DNA of 64,000 nucleotides from Thiosocius teredinicola (lineage in GTDB: Bacteria; Pseudomonadota; Gammaproteobacteria; Chromatiales; Chromatiaceae), in assembly GCF_002009425.1 (NCBI RefSeq), contig NZ_CP019936.1, forward strand, positions 3,955,297-4,019,296, in the 5' to 3' direction. Position 1 is the first letter of the stretch, and each line of letters opens with the position of its first letter. The position numbers were made by a program, and so were the translations under genes. The notes beneath the pieces were generated by a model. That model searched no databases. It was not told the DNA's origin and saw only the letters and a program-made list of their open reading frames with translations. Below, piece after piece: positions 18,418 through 27,932 of this stretch.

Positions 18418-20553
18418 TCAATTGGTCTTGAAGGTGCTGATCATCTGCTGCAGGTGCGTCGAGATCGAGCCGAGGTCGGCGGTCGATGCCTGCAGATCGC
18501 CGGCACCCTGGCTGGTCTGTTCGGCGATCTCGCTGATCGCCACCATGGTGCGATTGATCTCGTCGACGCTGACGCTCTGCTCGCCGGCTGCGGCCGCAAT
18601 GCTGGTCGACGTATTGGTGATCGTCGAGATGCTCGAAATGATCGCTTCGAGGCTCTGACGGGCCTCGTCGGCACGTTCGACAGTACCGCGAGCCTGGGTG
18701 CGCCCGGTCTCCATCACGGTTACGGCCTGTCGCGATGCCGTCTGCAGGCGCTCGATCATGCCGTTGATCTCTTCGGTCGACTCCTGGGTACGACTGGCCA
18801 GACTGCGAACCTCATCGGCAACCACGGCAAAGCCACGCCCCTGTTCACCGGCACGGGCGGCCTCGATCGCGGCATTGAGCGCCAGCAGGTTGGTCTGCTC
18901 GGCGATGCCGCGGATCACGTCGAGTACGCCGCCGATGCGGTCGCTGTCTTGTTCGAGTTCGTGGATGACGGTCGACGCCTGCTCGACGTCTGCGGCCAAA
19001 CGGTCGATTTCCGACTGCGTGGCGGTGAGTACCGTCTGGCCACGTTCGGCCGATTGTTGCGCCGACAGGGCCGCATCGGCACCGGTCTGCGCCATGCCCT
19101 GCACTTCGTGCGCGGTCGCGCGCAGTTCGGTGGTGGCAGCGGCGACACGCTCGGTTTCCTCGGCCTGGCGCATGGTCCCGGAACTCGCCTGCTGACTGAC
19201 CAGAGAGAGCTGGTCGGCGGCGGCAGTGACACGCTGCGCGGTCTCGGCCACCTCGGAGATCGTGTGCCTGATCTTCGCCAGGAAGCTGTTGAAGGCGGTC
19301 GCCAGCTTGGCAACTTCGTCTCTGCCCTGGAAAGTCAGCTCGCGGGTCAGGTCGCCATCACCGTTGGCGATCTCTTCCATCGCACCGACCGCGGCGTTCA
19401 ACTTGCAGCTGATACTGCTGGCGATCAGCCAGGAAACCACCAATCCGATACTGAAACCGGCGATCAGCAGGGTCCAGACGACGCTTTGCGTGTCGACGGC
19501 CGACTCGACCAATGCGGCGCTCTGGCTGGCGATCTGCTCACGCAGCATGGTGACCAGCTTGTCCGCTTCGCGCGACAGGTCGCTCATCAGGGGGCCGACC
19601 TCGGTACGAATGAGGTAGACGTCGGTGTAGGCGCGTTCGCTGCCGTGTACTTCGAACATGTTGTGCAGCGCCTCGACATACGATTCGCGCGCCACAACCA
19701 GCCGCTCCAGGGCGTCAGACTGTTCAAAGGTCAACTGATCGGCTTCAGCAGCCGCCTGCAGGCGTTGCAGGGCACCGGTGTTTTGTTCGAGATACAGCAT
19801 CGTGTTTTCGTTCAGCGCTGCGTCACGGAAGGCCAGGAAGCCGCGCATGCCGTTGATGACCTGGCCCCACGAGTAACGCAGGTCCTGGATCGCGCGCAGC
19901 ACATCGATACGGCCGCGCAGCGCCTCCACGCCCTCCGCGCTCTCCGGGTTGGCCGATGCGTTGCCGAAGGCGTCGTATTGCGGATCGGCGGTTACCAGGG
20001 CTTCGAGATCGTCGATCGCCTCCGACTGGGCGTCGTTCTCGGAGCTGAGCATCTCGCCCAGGGCCTGCAGAATCTCCATGTGGCGCGGATTGAGCGACTG
20101 CTCAGCGATCAACATGGCCGGCATGTTCTTCACGTTCGAGCTGGTGAGATCGAGGATTTTCTGCTCGTAGCCGCGGAAGGTCTCGACCTTGCCGGCGACG
20201 GTATCGAATGCCGTCAACGCCGCTTGATCGCCCAGTACCTGCAGCGTCTCGCGCGCCCGGTCGGTGGCGGTTTTCAGCGCGTCGTTGTCCTGCTGATAAC
20301 GTTGCTTGTGGCCTTCTTCACCACTTTTGAGGTAAAAGCCCATCGACGCCGCAGTGCTGTGCACCTGGTTTTCGAGCGACATCAAGGCAAAAACCGCGGG
20401 CTGGATCTGTTCGACCACCCGGTGTGTGTTTTCTTCGGTATTTGCTGCCCCACGCAAGCCCGCCAGCGAGACCGCCAACAGCGCCGCCAGCACGACGCCG
20501 AACGCCGCCCCCAGCTTCTGCTTAATGGACAGGGCATCCATCAATTTTTTCAT
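18418..20553 (-). CDS. Methyl-accepting chemotaxis protein
   Basis: A 711-residue transmembrane chemoreceptor. ATG 20553 ([20 protein letters not shown]) is preferred to the GTG two codons earlier. Layout: TM1 at ~15-35, a large helical periplasmic sensor region (~36-335), TM2 ([21 protein letters not shown]), HAMP ([20 protein letters not shown]), then the signalling hairpin with the conserved tip [20 protein letters not shown] and [19 protein letters not shown]. No C-terminal CheR-docking pentapeptide is seen (ends [10 protein letters not shown]). No che genes are adjacent, so it feeds a distant array or the Chp system further right; the ligand is unknown. Confidence 0.93.
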   Translation of the reverse strand: MKKLMDALSIKQKLGAAFGVVLAALLAVSLAGLRGAANTEENTHRVVEQIQPAVFALMSLENQVHSTAASMGFYLKSGEEGHKQRYQQDNDALKTATDRARETLQVLGDQAALTAFDTVAGKVETFRGYEQKILDLTSSNVKNMPAMLIAEQSLNPRHMEILQALGEMLSSENDAQSEAIDDLEALVTADPQYDAFGNASANPESAEGVEALRGRIDVLRAIQDLRYSWGQVINGMRGFLAFRDAALNENTMLYLEQNTGALQRLQAAAEADQLTFEQSDALERLVVARESYVEALHNMFEVHGSERAYTDVYLIRTEVGPLMSDLSREADKLVTMLREQIASQSAALVESAVDTQSVVWTLLIAGFSIGLVVSWLIASSISCKLNAAVGAMEEIANGDGDLTRELTFQGRDEVAKLATAFNSFLAKIRHTISEVAETAQRVTAAADQLSLVSQQASSGTMRQAEETERVAAATTELRATAHEVQGMAQTGADAALSAQQSAERGQTVLTATQSEIDRLAADVEQASTVIHELEQDSDRIGGVLDVIRGIAEQTNLLALNAAIEAARAGEQGRGFAVVADEVRSLASRTQESTEEINGMIERLQTASRQAVTVMETGRTQARGTVERADEARQSLEAIISSISTITNTSTSIAAAAGEQSVSVDEINRTMVAISEIAEQTSQGAGDLQASTADLGSISTHLQQMISTFKTN

Positions 20554-20649
20554 TGTCACACCATCCCGTATCAGAATTTCGGGCTCTTGTCGGCCTTACC
20601 GGGGTGTAGCGACCAAATGGCGGGCGGCTTGAGTAACCGCCTTCGGGAA

Positions 20650-21081
20650 TCAGGAACTAGGAGAACGGTAGCCCATCGATTGAGAGCCGGTCAGGTCCCA
20701 GGAGAAGGTGCAGTCGAGTTCAGACAGCACGGCAATCAGGCCGCTCTCACCGTCTCGCAGGATGATCGACAGCGGCGAGCGCCGACCAAAACGGCGGTGT
20801 CCCTGTCGCACCCAGCGCCCCGCCATACGGGGGTTTCGCGGGTAGGTAGTGCGCAGCGCGTCCGAGATACGCAGCAGGTAGCTGGCACGGCGCAGAATCA
20901 CGGGATCGTCGGGGAAAACGTCGGTTCCTTCGCGAAATTTGTTCAGCGCGCGGGCACGCATTTTTTCCGGCAGGCACAGCACGCCCTGGATCTCCTTGCT
21001 GTCCAGCCCCCAGGAATCGAGCAGCCCCATGACGGCTTGCGTTATGTCGCCGAGGGCTTGCTGCTGTTGCTGTTCGCTCAT
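20650..21081 (-). CDS. MbcA/ParS/Xre-type antitoxin-like protein, orphan
   Basis: A 143-residue protein from ATG 21081, preceded by AGGAA. The N-terminus has a five-glutamine run. The middle (LLDSWGLDSKEIQGVLCLPE) resembles the Xre-like helical part, and RWVRQGHRRFGRRSPLSIIL followed by GLIAVLSELDC fits the MbcA/ParS/Xre toxin-binding domain, whose hallmark is a W...N/H-x-x-F/L-G-G/R-x-S/T-P-L stretch. Such antitoxins normally pair with a RES-domain toxin, but no RES gene is adjacent; the upstream neighbour is an unrelated 160-residue unknown. It may be a solitary regulator. The family call is by motif only. Confidence 0.6.
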   Translation of the reverse strand: MSEQQQQQALGDITQAVMGLLDSWGLDSKEIQGVLCLPEKMRARALNKFREGTDVFPDDPVILRRASYLLRISDALRTTYPRNPRMAGRWVRQGHRRFGRRSPLSIILRDGESGLIAVLSELDCTFSWDLTGSQSMGYRSPSS

Positions 21082-21206
21082 ATTTCCTGCTCCGCGGGGA
21101 GGCTTCCCGCCGTCGGTGGGCGTCGACCGGGTGTCGAAACCTTGTAAATTACTCGGATATTAACACCGGGGCCCGGCAGGCTTTACCCCTTTCGCTCCCG
21201 GGCTTT

Positions 21207-21689
21207 TCAACCGAACAGGCGCTGCCACCAGCGCCGACGGCCGGCCGGCTGGCGCGCGGCCTCGAGGTCTACCGGCGCAATCCGGCTGAGCACCCAGCCA
21301 GGCAACGGCGGATTGTCGCTGTAACCGCACGACACGCCGAGGTTGTTTGGATCGTAGATCTTGACCATGGTCGGCGCGTCCGGTCTGTCGGCATAAACGA
21401 TGCCGCAATAGTCTTCGTCGTGCTCCTTTCGCAACAGCTGATCGATCTCATCGATGAACCTGAGCAGGGCATCGGCATCGACAACGGTGTCGGGCGGAGG
21501 CTCACCGATTGCGTATACGAACCAGCCATCCGGCGCCGCACGCAATCGCTCCCACAGCGCATCGAGCTGCGGCCACCGCAGGGCGGAGGTGAAGCTGCCG
21601 CGGAATGCGGCAAGATAAGGCGGTTGTTCTACGGCTGGACTGCTCAAGATCGGGTTCCCTGCAAAGCGTTCGGTGAAAGATGCCATCAT
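21207..21689 (-). CDS. Conserved hypothetical protein
   Basis: A 160-residue soluble protein not recognised as a named family. It begins [20 protein letters not shown] (two adjacent ATGs, 21689 and 21686) and contains [40 protein letters not shown], and a central beta-like part with [20 protein letters not shown] and [20 protein letters not shown], ending in a basic tail [10 protein letters not shown]. There is no signal peptide or membrane helix. It is divergent from purC and upstream of the MbcA-like gene by 125 bases. Composition is like its neighbours. Confidence 0.7.
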   Translation of the reverse strand: MMASFTERFAGNPILSSPAVEQPPYLAAFRGSFTSALRWPQLDALWERLRAAPDGWFVYAIGEPPPDTVVDADALLRFIDEIDQLLRKEHDEDYCGIVYADRPDAPTMVKIYDPNNLGVSCGYSDNPPLPGWVLSRIAPVDLEAARQPAGRRRWWQRLFG

Positions 21690-21741
21690 AGGAGGCGCAA
21701 CGCTATACTTGCGCGTTTTCCGAATGGTAGGTTGCTCCCGT

Positions 21742-22626
21742 ATGAAAGCCCTGCATCAGTCCGAACTGTCGGGACTCAAACTGATCAATCGCGGCAAGGT
21801 CCGTGACATCTACGAGGTGGACGCCGATCACCTACTGATCGTCACCACGGATCGGCTTTCTGCCTTCGACGTGGTTCTGCCGCAACCGATCCCCGGCAAG
21901 GGCGAAGTGCTTACCCGGGTGGCAAACTTCTGGTTCGATCGCACGCGCGGAATAATCCCCAACCACCTGAGCGATCTGGCACTCAACAAAGTGGTACCCG
22001 ATGCCACCGAACGCGCAACGCTCGGCGACCGGGCGATGATCGTGCGCAAACTCAAACCGCTGCCGGTCGAGGCGATCGTGCGCGGTTACCTGATCGGCTC
22101 GGGCTGGAAGGACTACCAGGCCACCGGCGGTGTATGCGGCATCCAATTGCCCGCGGGCCTGCGTATGGCGGACAAGCTGCCGCAGCCGATCTTCACCCCG
22201 TCGACCAAGGCCGACGTCGGCGATCACGACATCAATATCGATTTCGCACAGACCGTCGACCTGCTCGGCAAAGACCTTGCCGAACAGGTGCGCGACGCCA
22301 GCCTGCGTATCTATAGTGAGTGTGCCGAATACGCTCTGCAGCGCGGCATCATCATCGCCGACACCAAGTTTGAGTTCGGTCTCGACGACGACGGGCAGTT
22401 GCACCTGATCGACGAGGTGCTGACGCCTGATTCATCGCGCTTCTGGCCGGCGGATCAATATCAACCCGGTTCCAGTCCGCCGAGCTTCGACAAGCAGTTC
22501 GTGCGCGACTATCTGGAAACGCTCGATTGGGACAAGACGCCTCCCGGCCCGACACTGCCGCAAGAGATCATCGACAAAACCGCTGAGAAATACCGCGAGG
22601 CCGAGTCACGCCTGACGGGCAGCTGA
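21742..22626 (+). CDS. purC: Phosphoribosylaminoimidazole-succinocarboxamide synthase (SAICAR synthetase)
   Basis: PurC joins CAIR and aspartate with ATP to form SAICAR in purine synthesis. ATG 21742 gives 294 residues ([20 protein letters not shown]), the longer fungal-like form rather than the ~237-residue E. coli form. Motifs: [48 protein letters not shown] and [18 protein letters not shown]. The open frame extends upstream to 21673 but without conserved sequence. A glutaredoxin gene follows after 5 bases. Confidence 0.97.
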   Translation: MKALHQSELSGLKLINRGKVRDIYEVDADHLLIVTTDRLSAFDVVLPQPIPGKGEVLTRVANFWFDRTRGIIPNHLSDLALNKVVPDATERATLGDRAMIVRKLKPLPVEAIVRGYLIGSGWKDYQATGGVCGIQLPAGLRMADKLPQPIFTPSTKADVGDHDINIDFAQTVDLLGKDLAEQVRDASLRIYSECAEYALQRGIIIADTKFEFGLDDDGQLHLIDEVLTPDSSRFWPADQYQPGSSPPSFDKQFVRDYLETLDWDKTPPGPTLPQEIIDKTAEKYREAESRLTGS

Positions 22627-22631
22627 ACTCC

Positions 22632-22874
22632 ATGACACGCATCACGCTGTACAGCACCCGCAACTGCCCGCATTGCCGGCAGGCAAAGGCCTACCTGCAG
22701 AACAAAGGCGTGCGCTTTCAGGAGCTGGACGTGCAACAGAACGCCCGCGCACAGAAGGCATTCAGCCGACTCGGGGCGCGCGGCGTGCCGGTGATCATGG
22801 TCGGCGAAACGCGGATCGACGGTTTCGATCGCAAACGCCTCGATCAGGCCCTGGCGAAGGTCGATCGCCCTTGA
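22632..22874 (+). CDS. Glutaredoxin-family protein
   Basis: An 80-residue thioredoxin-fold protein with dithiol active site Cys12-Pro-His-Cys15 in STRNCPHCRQAK, the cis-proline loop ARGVPVIMVGE and a GFDRKRLDQAL C-terminal helix. The CPHC centre (not CPYC) and the small size suggest a NrdH/glutaredoxin-like reductase. It sits between purC and srkA, and its TGA overlaps the TTG start of srkA, so the kinase is translationally coupled to it. Substrate unknown. Confidence 0.88.
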   Translation: MTRITLYSTRNCPHCRQAKAYLQNKGVRFQELDVQQNARAQKAFSRLGARGVPVIMVGETRIDGFDRKRLDQALAKVDRP

Positions 22875-23848
22875 GCCATCCGTATGAACGCCTGACGCCC
22901 GATCTGATACTCGATGCCGTGGCCGCCCAGGGCTTGCAGCCCGACGGCCACCTGCTGACGCTCAACAGTTATGAGAACCGGGTGTTCCAGATCGGCATCG
23001 ATGAACAAACCCCGATCATCGCCAAGTTTTACCGGCCGGAGCGCTGGAGCGATGCGGCGATCATCGAGGAGCACAGGTTTTCGCTGGCCCTGGCGGCAGA
23101 CGAAATTCCGGTTGTAGCGCCACTGCAGTTCGGCGATGACGCCACCCTGCTGAGCCACGAAGGTTTTCGCTTCGCCCTGTTTCCGCGGCGCGGCGGGCGC
23201 GCACCGGAGCCCGGCGATCTGGACCAGCTGGAATGGATCGGCAGATTCATCGGTCGCATCCATATGGTCGGCGCAGCCCAGCCATTCACCGACCGCCCAC
23301 CGGTCGACGTCGCCGACATGGGCTGGCCCGCGCGCGACAATGTCTTGCAAAGCCCTCTACTGCCCGCGCACGAGCAAACCGCCTACTCCGAGACCAGCGA
23401 ACAGTTGCTCCGCGAGATAGAACGCCACCTCGCCGATACAACCTATCGCAAGCTGCGACTCCACGGCGATTGTCACCACGGTAACATTCTGTGGACCGAC
23501 GACGGCCCGCATTTCGTCGATCTGGATGACTGCCGCAATGGCCCCGCGATACAGGATCTATGGATGCTGCTGTCCGGCGACCGCACCGAACGAACGATCC
23601 AACTGAGTGCGATGCTCGATGGCTATCGCATGTTCTGTGATTTCGATACGCGCGAGCTGGCGCTGATCGAACCGCTGCGCGCGTTACGCATGATTCACTA
23701 CGCCGGCTGGTTGGCCAGGCGTTGGGACGACCCGGCCTTTCCCGCCGCCTTTACCTGGGCGACGTCACCGCACTACTGGTCGCAACATATCCAGGATCTG
23801 CGCAATCAACTCCACGAACTCGACCAGCCGCCGTTGGTGCTGTACTGA
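22871..23848 (+). CDS. srkA: Stress response serine/threonine kinase SrkA (YihE)
   Basis: SrkA is a choline-kinase-like protein kinase that counters stress-induced cell death in E. coli. The start is TTG 22871 (MSHPYERLTPDLILDAVAAQ) overlapping the glutaredoxin stop as TTGA; it gives 325 residues, close to the family's ~328. Visible motifs: LNSYENRVFQIG, KFYRPERW (ATP-binding lysine), HGDCHHGNILW (catalytic loop) and FVDLDDCRNGPAIQDLW (metal-binding Asp). In E. coli yihE lies beside dsbA, so pairing with a thiol redox protein is a recurrent theme (established for E. coli, inferred here). Confidence 0.93.
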   Translation: MSHPYERLTPDLILDAVAAQGLQPDGHLLTLNSYENRVFQIGIDEQTPIIAKFYRPERWSDAAIIEEHRFSLALAADEIPVVAPLQFGDDATLLSHEGFRFALFPRRGGRAPEPGDLDQLEWIGRFIGRIHMVGAAQPFTDRPPVDVADMGWPARDNVLQSPLLPAHEQTAYSETSEQLLREIERHLADTTYRKLRLHGDCHHGNILWTDDGPHFVDLDDCRNGPAIQDLWMLLSGDRTERTIQLSAMLDGYRMFCDFDTRELALIEPLRALRMIHYAGWLARRWDDPAFPAAFTWATSPHYWSQHIQDLRNQLHELDQPPLVLY

Positions 23849-23857
23849 CCGACACCT

Positions 23858-24256
23858 TCAGCCAACGACCCGCCGCCAATAGGTGGACCGCCAGTAGTAC
23901 AGCACGGTGGTATCTTCGTAGGGGTATGAATCGGCGTATTTGGTGCCGCGTTGCGGCTCTTCGATATTGTCGCGCTTGACGTCGATCGGACGCCATTGCT
24001 CGTCCCTGGGTTCACCATCGAACGGCTCGCGCGTCAGCCCACGTTTGCGCCGTTCGCACGAGCCGTGCGCAACATAGTTCTTCTGCCCTTCCACCAGGCT
24101 GACATGATTTGCGCTACCCGGCATGTTCGGGAACCGCAGCTGATCCAGGCTGTCTTCCCAACCACAGATCGGGCACTCTTGATTAAAGCCCGGTTGGTAA
24201 TCGAACACCCTGTGTCCACAGCATGGACAAGGAAACTTGTTGGAATACACCGGCAT
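23858..24256 (-). CDS. CPCC family cysteine-rich protein
   Basis: A 132-residue protein from ATG 24256 (MPVYSNKFPCPCCGHRVFDY); a GTG at 24280 would add eight residues. Two CxxC-like pairs, FPCPCCGHRVFDY and QECPICGWEDS, suggest a zinc-ribbon. The family is known by its CPCC motif, and its molecular role is unknown. The C-terminal half is polar and tyrosine/tryptophan-rich (YEDTTVLYYWRSTYWRRVVG). It is convergent with srkA with only 9 bases between stops and divergent from the universal stress protein gene. Confidence 0.8.
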   Translation of the reverse strand: MPVYSNKFPCPCCGHRVFDYQPGFNQECPICGWEDSLDQLRFPNMPGSANHVSLVEGQKNYVAHGSCERRKRGLTREPFDGEPRDEQWRPIDVKRDNIEEPQRGTKYADSYPYEDTTVLYYWRSTYWRRVVG

Positions 24257-24362
24257 CTCCCTGATTCGTGACGCATCCACTATAACGATTTAGGGAAAGC
24301 GCCGGAAAATTTCGCTGTCCTCGCCGCGATTCCATGGAACCGGTCGATAGCAGGAGAGCATA

Positions 24363-25208
24363 GTGCAAGAGCCGCAAATGTTGACCCCACGAATTCTGGT
24401 GACGACGGACTTCAGCGAAGAAAGCGAACGGGCGTTTTATCACGCGCTGTCGTTTGCGGTCGCCAAACAGGCGCGCCTGACGCTGCTGCACACCGGCGCA
24501 GAAAGCCGCAACAGTGTGCCGTGGGAACGGTTTCCCGGCGTGCGCGATACCTTGTGCAAGTGGGGCCTGCTTTCGGCCGACGCATCACGCACCGCCGTTA
24601 TCGAGCAACTCAATCTCGACGTCGCCAAGATGGCGATGCGCGACGACAACCCGCGCGAAGGCATCACCGATTACCTGCGACGCCATCCGACCGATTTGCT
24701 GGTCATGGCGAGTGAAGGTCGACGTGGCCTGGGGCGTCTATTCAGTTCTTCGGTTGCCGAGACGGTATGTCGGCGCACTCGCAGTCATACCCTGATGCTG
24801 CCGAAGCGTGGTAGCGGCCTGGTTGATAGCGCAACGGGCAAATCGAGCCTGGAACGCGTGTTGTGCCTGGTAGACCCTGCGACCGATCCGCGTCACGCGT
24901 TCGCCTACCTGACGCAATGGCTGCCGACGCTCGGCGGACGCGAAGTCGACGTGATCGTTATCGCGATGAACGACAACCATGAAATGACGGCCGTGCTGCC
25001 GGAACCGCCGGGACAGTACTGGCGCTACGCGCAATCGAGTGGCGACATCCGGCAACGCATCAGCGAAGGCGTTCGTGAAAGCAAAGCCGAACTCGTCGCC
25101 ATCGTTACCCGCAAACCGCGCGGCGTACTGACACGGGTGCGCGACAGCATCGTCGACCTCGTGTTGCGCGAATTGAAACTGCCGTTGTTGTCGCTACCGG
25201 CGGAATGA
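24363..25208 (+). CDS. Universal stress protein (UspA family)
   Basis: A 281-residue protein starting with GTG 24363 after an AGGAGAG site. The first half is a Usp domain: RILVTTDFSEESERAFYHAL, then ITDYLRRHPTDLLVMASEGR and the ATP-binding-type loop GRRGLGRLFSSSVAETVCRR (G-x2-G-x9-S/T pattern). The second half (RVLCLVDPATDPRHAFAYLT to the end) resembles a more diverged second Usp domain without a clear ATP loop. Its role is presumably stress survival; no operon partner is seen. A strong bidirectional terminator lies downstream. Confidence 0.88.
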   Translation: MQEPQMLTPRILVTTDFSEESERAFYHALSFAVAKQARLTLLHTGAESRNSVPWERFPGVRDTLCKWGLLSADASRTAVIEQLNLDVAKMAMRDDNPREGITDYLRRHPTDLLVMASEGRRGLGRLFSSSVAETVCRRTRSHTLMLPKRGSGLVDSATGKSSLERVLCLVDPATDPRHAFAYLTQWLPTLGGREVDVIVIAMNDNHEMTAVLPEPPGQYWRYAQSSGDIRQRISEGVRESKAELVAIVTRKPRGVLTRVRDSIVDLVLRELKLPLLSLPAE

Positions 25209-25289
25209 GCGATCGACATATGTAGGGTGTTGGCAACCGTCGCCAGAGAATACATAACTGAACGCTGTACTGCGTTCGCAGCGAACAAC

Positions 25290-25317
25290 GAAAAAGGGCG
25301 CCGTAGCGCCCTTTTTC
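25290..25317. terminator. Bidirectional intrinsic terminator
   Basis: AAAAAGGGCGC (25291-25301), loop CGTA-like, GCGCCCTTTTT (25306-25316) gives a GC stem with A run before and T run after, so it works on both strands. It separates the universal stress protein gene (+) from fba (-) and marks the end of the carbon-metabolism operon. Confidence 0.9.
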
Positions 25318-25335
25318 GATCAACTGAAAAGACGA

Positions 25336-26400
25336 TCAGTTGACTTTGGGATCGAGCTCACCCGACAGGTAACGCTCGGTCATCGCATCCAGGCTCAGCG
25401 CCTTGATCTTCGATGCGTTGCCGGCGGTGCCGAAGGCTTCGTAGCGCGCCTTGCAGATGTCCTTCATGCCCTTGGTTGCGGCAATCAGGAACTTGCGCGG
25501 GTCGAAGTTCGACGGATTGTCGTGCAGGTGCTTGCGGATCGCACCGGTCGACGCCATGCGCAGGTCGGTATCGATGTTGACCTTGCGTACGCCGTGCTTG
25601 ATGCCTTCAACGATCTCTTCAACCGGCACGCCATAGGTCTCACCCATGTCGCCGCCGTACTCGTTGATGATCGCCAGCCAATCCTGCGGCACGGAAGAAG
25701 AACCGTGCATGACTAGGTGGGTGTTCGGGATGCGCGCATGGATCTCTTTAATGCGCTCGATCGCCAGGATGTCGCCGGTCGGTGGGCGGGTGAACTTGTA
25801 GGCGCCGTGCGAGGTGCCGATGGCGATCGCGAGGGCGTCGACACCAGTCTTCTTAACGAAGTCGGCCGCTTCTTCCGGATCGGTCAGCAGCTGGCTGTGA
25901 TCGAGCTTGCCTTCTGCACCGATGCCGTCTTCCTCGCCGGCCATACCGGTTTCGAGCGAACCCAGGCAACCCAGCTCGCCTTCAACCGAAACGCCGCAGG
26001 CATGCGCCATCTCGACGGTGCGACGGGTAACGTCGACGTTGTACTCGTACGAAGCCGGCGTCTTGCCGTCTTCACCCAGCGAGCCGTCCATCATCACCGA
26101 GCTGAAGCCCAGCTGGATCGAACGCTGGCAGACAGCCGGCGAGGTGCCGTGGTCCTGGTGCATGCACACCGGGATATGCGGGAATTCTTCGATCGCCGCC
26201 AGGATCAGGTGGCGCAGGAAAGGCGCACCGGCGTAGCTACGCGCACCGGCCGAGGCCTGAACGATAACCGGCGAGTCGGTTTCGTCGGCGGCTTCCATAA
26301 TCGCGCGCATCTGTTCGAGGTTGTTGACGTTGAAAGCGGGTACGCCGTAGCCGTGTTCGGCGGCGTGATCCAGCATTTGACGCAGGGAAATCAGTGCCAT
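25336..26400 (-). CDS. fba: Fructose-bisphosphate aldolase, class II (CbbA-type)
   Basis: Condenses glyceraldehyde 3-phosphate and dihydroxyacetone phosphate (and sedoheptulose bisphosphate in CbbA-type enzymes). The 354-residue product has the class II Zn site MHQDHG, the [10 protein letters not shown] loop with catalytic glutamate, [11 protein letters not shown] and [10 protein letters not shown], and [14 protein letters not shown]. The 350-residue size and sequence type match the CbbA subgroup used in both the Calvin cycle and gluconeogenesis, not the E. coli FbaA type. It is the last gene of tkt-gap-pgk-pyk-fba, 37 bases after pyk. Confidence 0.96.
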   Translation of the reverse strand: MALISLRQMLDHAAEHGYGVPAFNVNNLEQMRAIMEAADETDSPVIVQASAGARSYAGAPFLRHLILAAIEEFPHIPVCMHQDHGTSPAVCQRSIQLGFSSVMMDGSLGEDGKTPASYEYNVDVTRRTVEMAHACGVSVEGELGCLGSLETGMAGEEDGIGAEGKLDHSQLLTDPEEAADFVKKTGVDALAIAIGTSHGAYKFTRPPTGDILAIERIKEIHARIPNTHLVMHGSSSVPQDWLAIINEYGGDMGETYGVPVEEIVEGIKHGVRKVNIDTDLRMASTGAIRKHLHDNPSNFDPRKFLIAATKGMKDICKARYEAFGTAGNASKIKALSLDAMTERYLSGELDPKVN

Positions 26401-26437
26401 GGTCTGCTCCTTGTTCTGAGAGTCTCAATCAAATTAA

Positions 26438-27889
26438 TCAATCGTGGCTGGGCATGATATGTTCGCCAACGCGCAGGATTTTCATCACGTTGGTTCCGCC
26501 CGAGACGCCGTTCAGGTCACCCTTGGTAATGATGACCAGGTCGTCATCACGCACCGCCCCGCGGCGCTGAAGTTCTTCGATAACCTCGGTATTCGCCTGA
26601 CGCGAATCGATACCGGCTTCGAGATCGAAGCTGACGGGGTAGACCCCGCGATACAGCGTGACTTTTCTACGCGTGGCCACCTGCCCCGTCAAGGCGTAGA
26701 TCGGGATGCCAGACGAAATGCGTGACATCCATTTACAGGTGGCGCCCGACTCGGTCAGCGCGGCAATCGCGGTCACGCCAAGGTGGTTCGCGGTGTACAT
26801 CGTCGACATCGCGATCGCCTCGTCGATACGACCGAACACCGAGTGCAGGCGGTGATCGGAACGCCGCGTCTGCGACTGCTTCTCGGCCTCTTTGCACACC
26901 CGGTCCATCGCCTCGACCGCCTTCGCCGGGTACTTACCGGCTGCCGATTCGGCCGACAACATGACCGCATCGGTGCCGTCGATGACCGCGTTGGCCACGT
27001 CGAACACCTCGGCGCGGGTCGGGATCGGATTCTGAATCATCGATTCCATCATCTGGGTGGCGGTGATCACCACGCAGTTCATCGATCGCGCCAGGCTGAT
27101 CAGGCGCTTTTGCGCCGCCGGCAATTCCGCATCGCCGATCTCGACACCGAGGTCGCCACGCGCAACCATGATCACATCCGACGCATCGATGATCTCTTCG
27201 ATCACATCCAATGCCTCGGCGCGTTCGATCTTGGACACGATGCCGCCGTCGCCGCCGGCTTCCTGCAGCAACTGGCGCGCGATGTGAACATCTTCGGCCG
27301 AGCGCACGAACGACACCGCGACATAGTCGGCCTCGATGCGTGCGGCGAACTTGATGTCCGCCTTGTCTTTGTCGGTCAGTGCCGGCGCCGACAGGCCGCC
27401 GCCGAGCTTGTTGATACCCTTGTTGTTGGACAAGGTTCCGCCGACGACCACTTTGCAACGCACCTCGGTGCCCTGCACTTCGTCGACCCACAACACGATC
27501 AGGCCATCGTTGAGCAACAAGGTGTCGCCGCGCGAGACCTCTTCATGCAGCGTCGGGTAAGTGACGCCGACACGCTCCTGGTTACCCTTGTCGACATCCC
27601 AAGCCGTATCGAGCACGAACCGGTCGTCGGGTGCGAGTTCGATCTTGCCGTCGGTGAACTTGCCGCAGCGAATCTTCGGTCCCTGCAGGTCGATCAGCAC
27701 GCCGACCTGGCGACCACAGGCACGGGCGCGATTGCGCACCCAATCGGCGCGGCGCTCGTGATCCTCGTGGGTGCCATGCGACATATTCAGCCGCACGACA
27801 TCCACGCCGGCGGCGATTACCTCGTCCAACACCTTCGGATCATCGGTGGCCGGACCTAGCGTCGCTACGATTTTCGTGCGTCTAAGCAT
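26438..27889 (-). CDS. pyk: Pyruvate kinase
   Basis: Transfers phosphate from phosphoenolpyruvate to ADP. The 483-residue product carries RTKIVATLGPA, VVRLNMSHG, catalytic-lysine region GIVSKIERAEALD, metal site ARGDLGVEIG and ITATQMMESM. The C-terminal effector domain ends GGTNVMKILRVGEHI, so it is the full-length allosteric enzyme. It lies 43 bases after pgk and 37 before fba in the same direction; the start is ATG 27889. Confidence 0.97.
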   Translation of the reverse strand: MLRRTKIVATLGPATDDPKVLDEVIAAGVDVVRLNMSHGTHEDHERRADWVRNRARACGRQVGVLIDLQGPKIRCGKFTDGKIELAPDDRFVLDTAWDVDKGNQERVGVTYPTLHEEVSRGDTLLLNDGLIVLWVDEVQGTEVRCKVVVGGTLSNNKGINKLGGGLSAPALTDKDKADIKFAARIEADYVAVSFVRSAEDVHIARQLLQEAGGDGGIVSKIERAEALDVIEEIIDASDVIMVARGDLGVEIGDAELPAAQKRLISLARSMNCVVITATQMMESMIQNPIPTRAEVFDVANAVIDGTDAVMLSAESAAGKYPAKAVEAMDRVCKEAEKQSQTRRSDHRLHSVFGRIDEAIAMSTMYTANHLGVTAIAALTESGATCKWMSRISSGIPIYALTGQVATRRKVTLYRGVYPVSFDLEAGIDSRQANTEVIEELQRRGAVRDDDLVIITKGDLNGVSGGTNVMKILRVGEHIMPSHD

Positions 27890-27932
27890 CTGCCCTTCTC
27901 GCGGGATAGCCTACGCCTTCCCGCTGTTGTAA

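Noticed and set aside
18271-21147. 958-codon plus-strand frame opposite the chemoreceptor and MbcA-like genes
   Set aside because: Spans two real minus-strand genes and a terminator; the translation has no family features.
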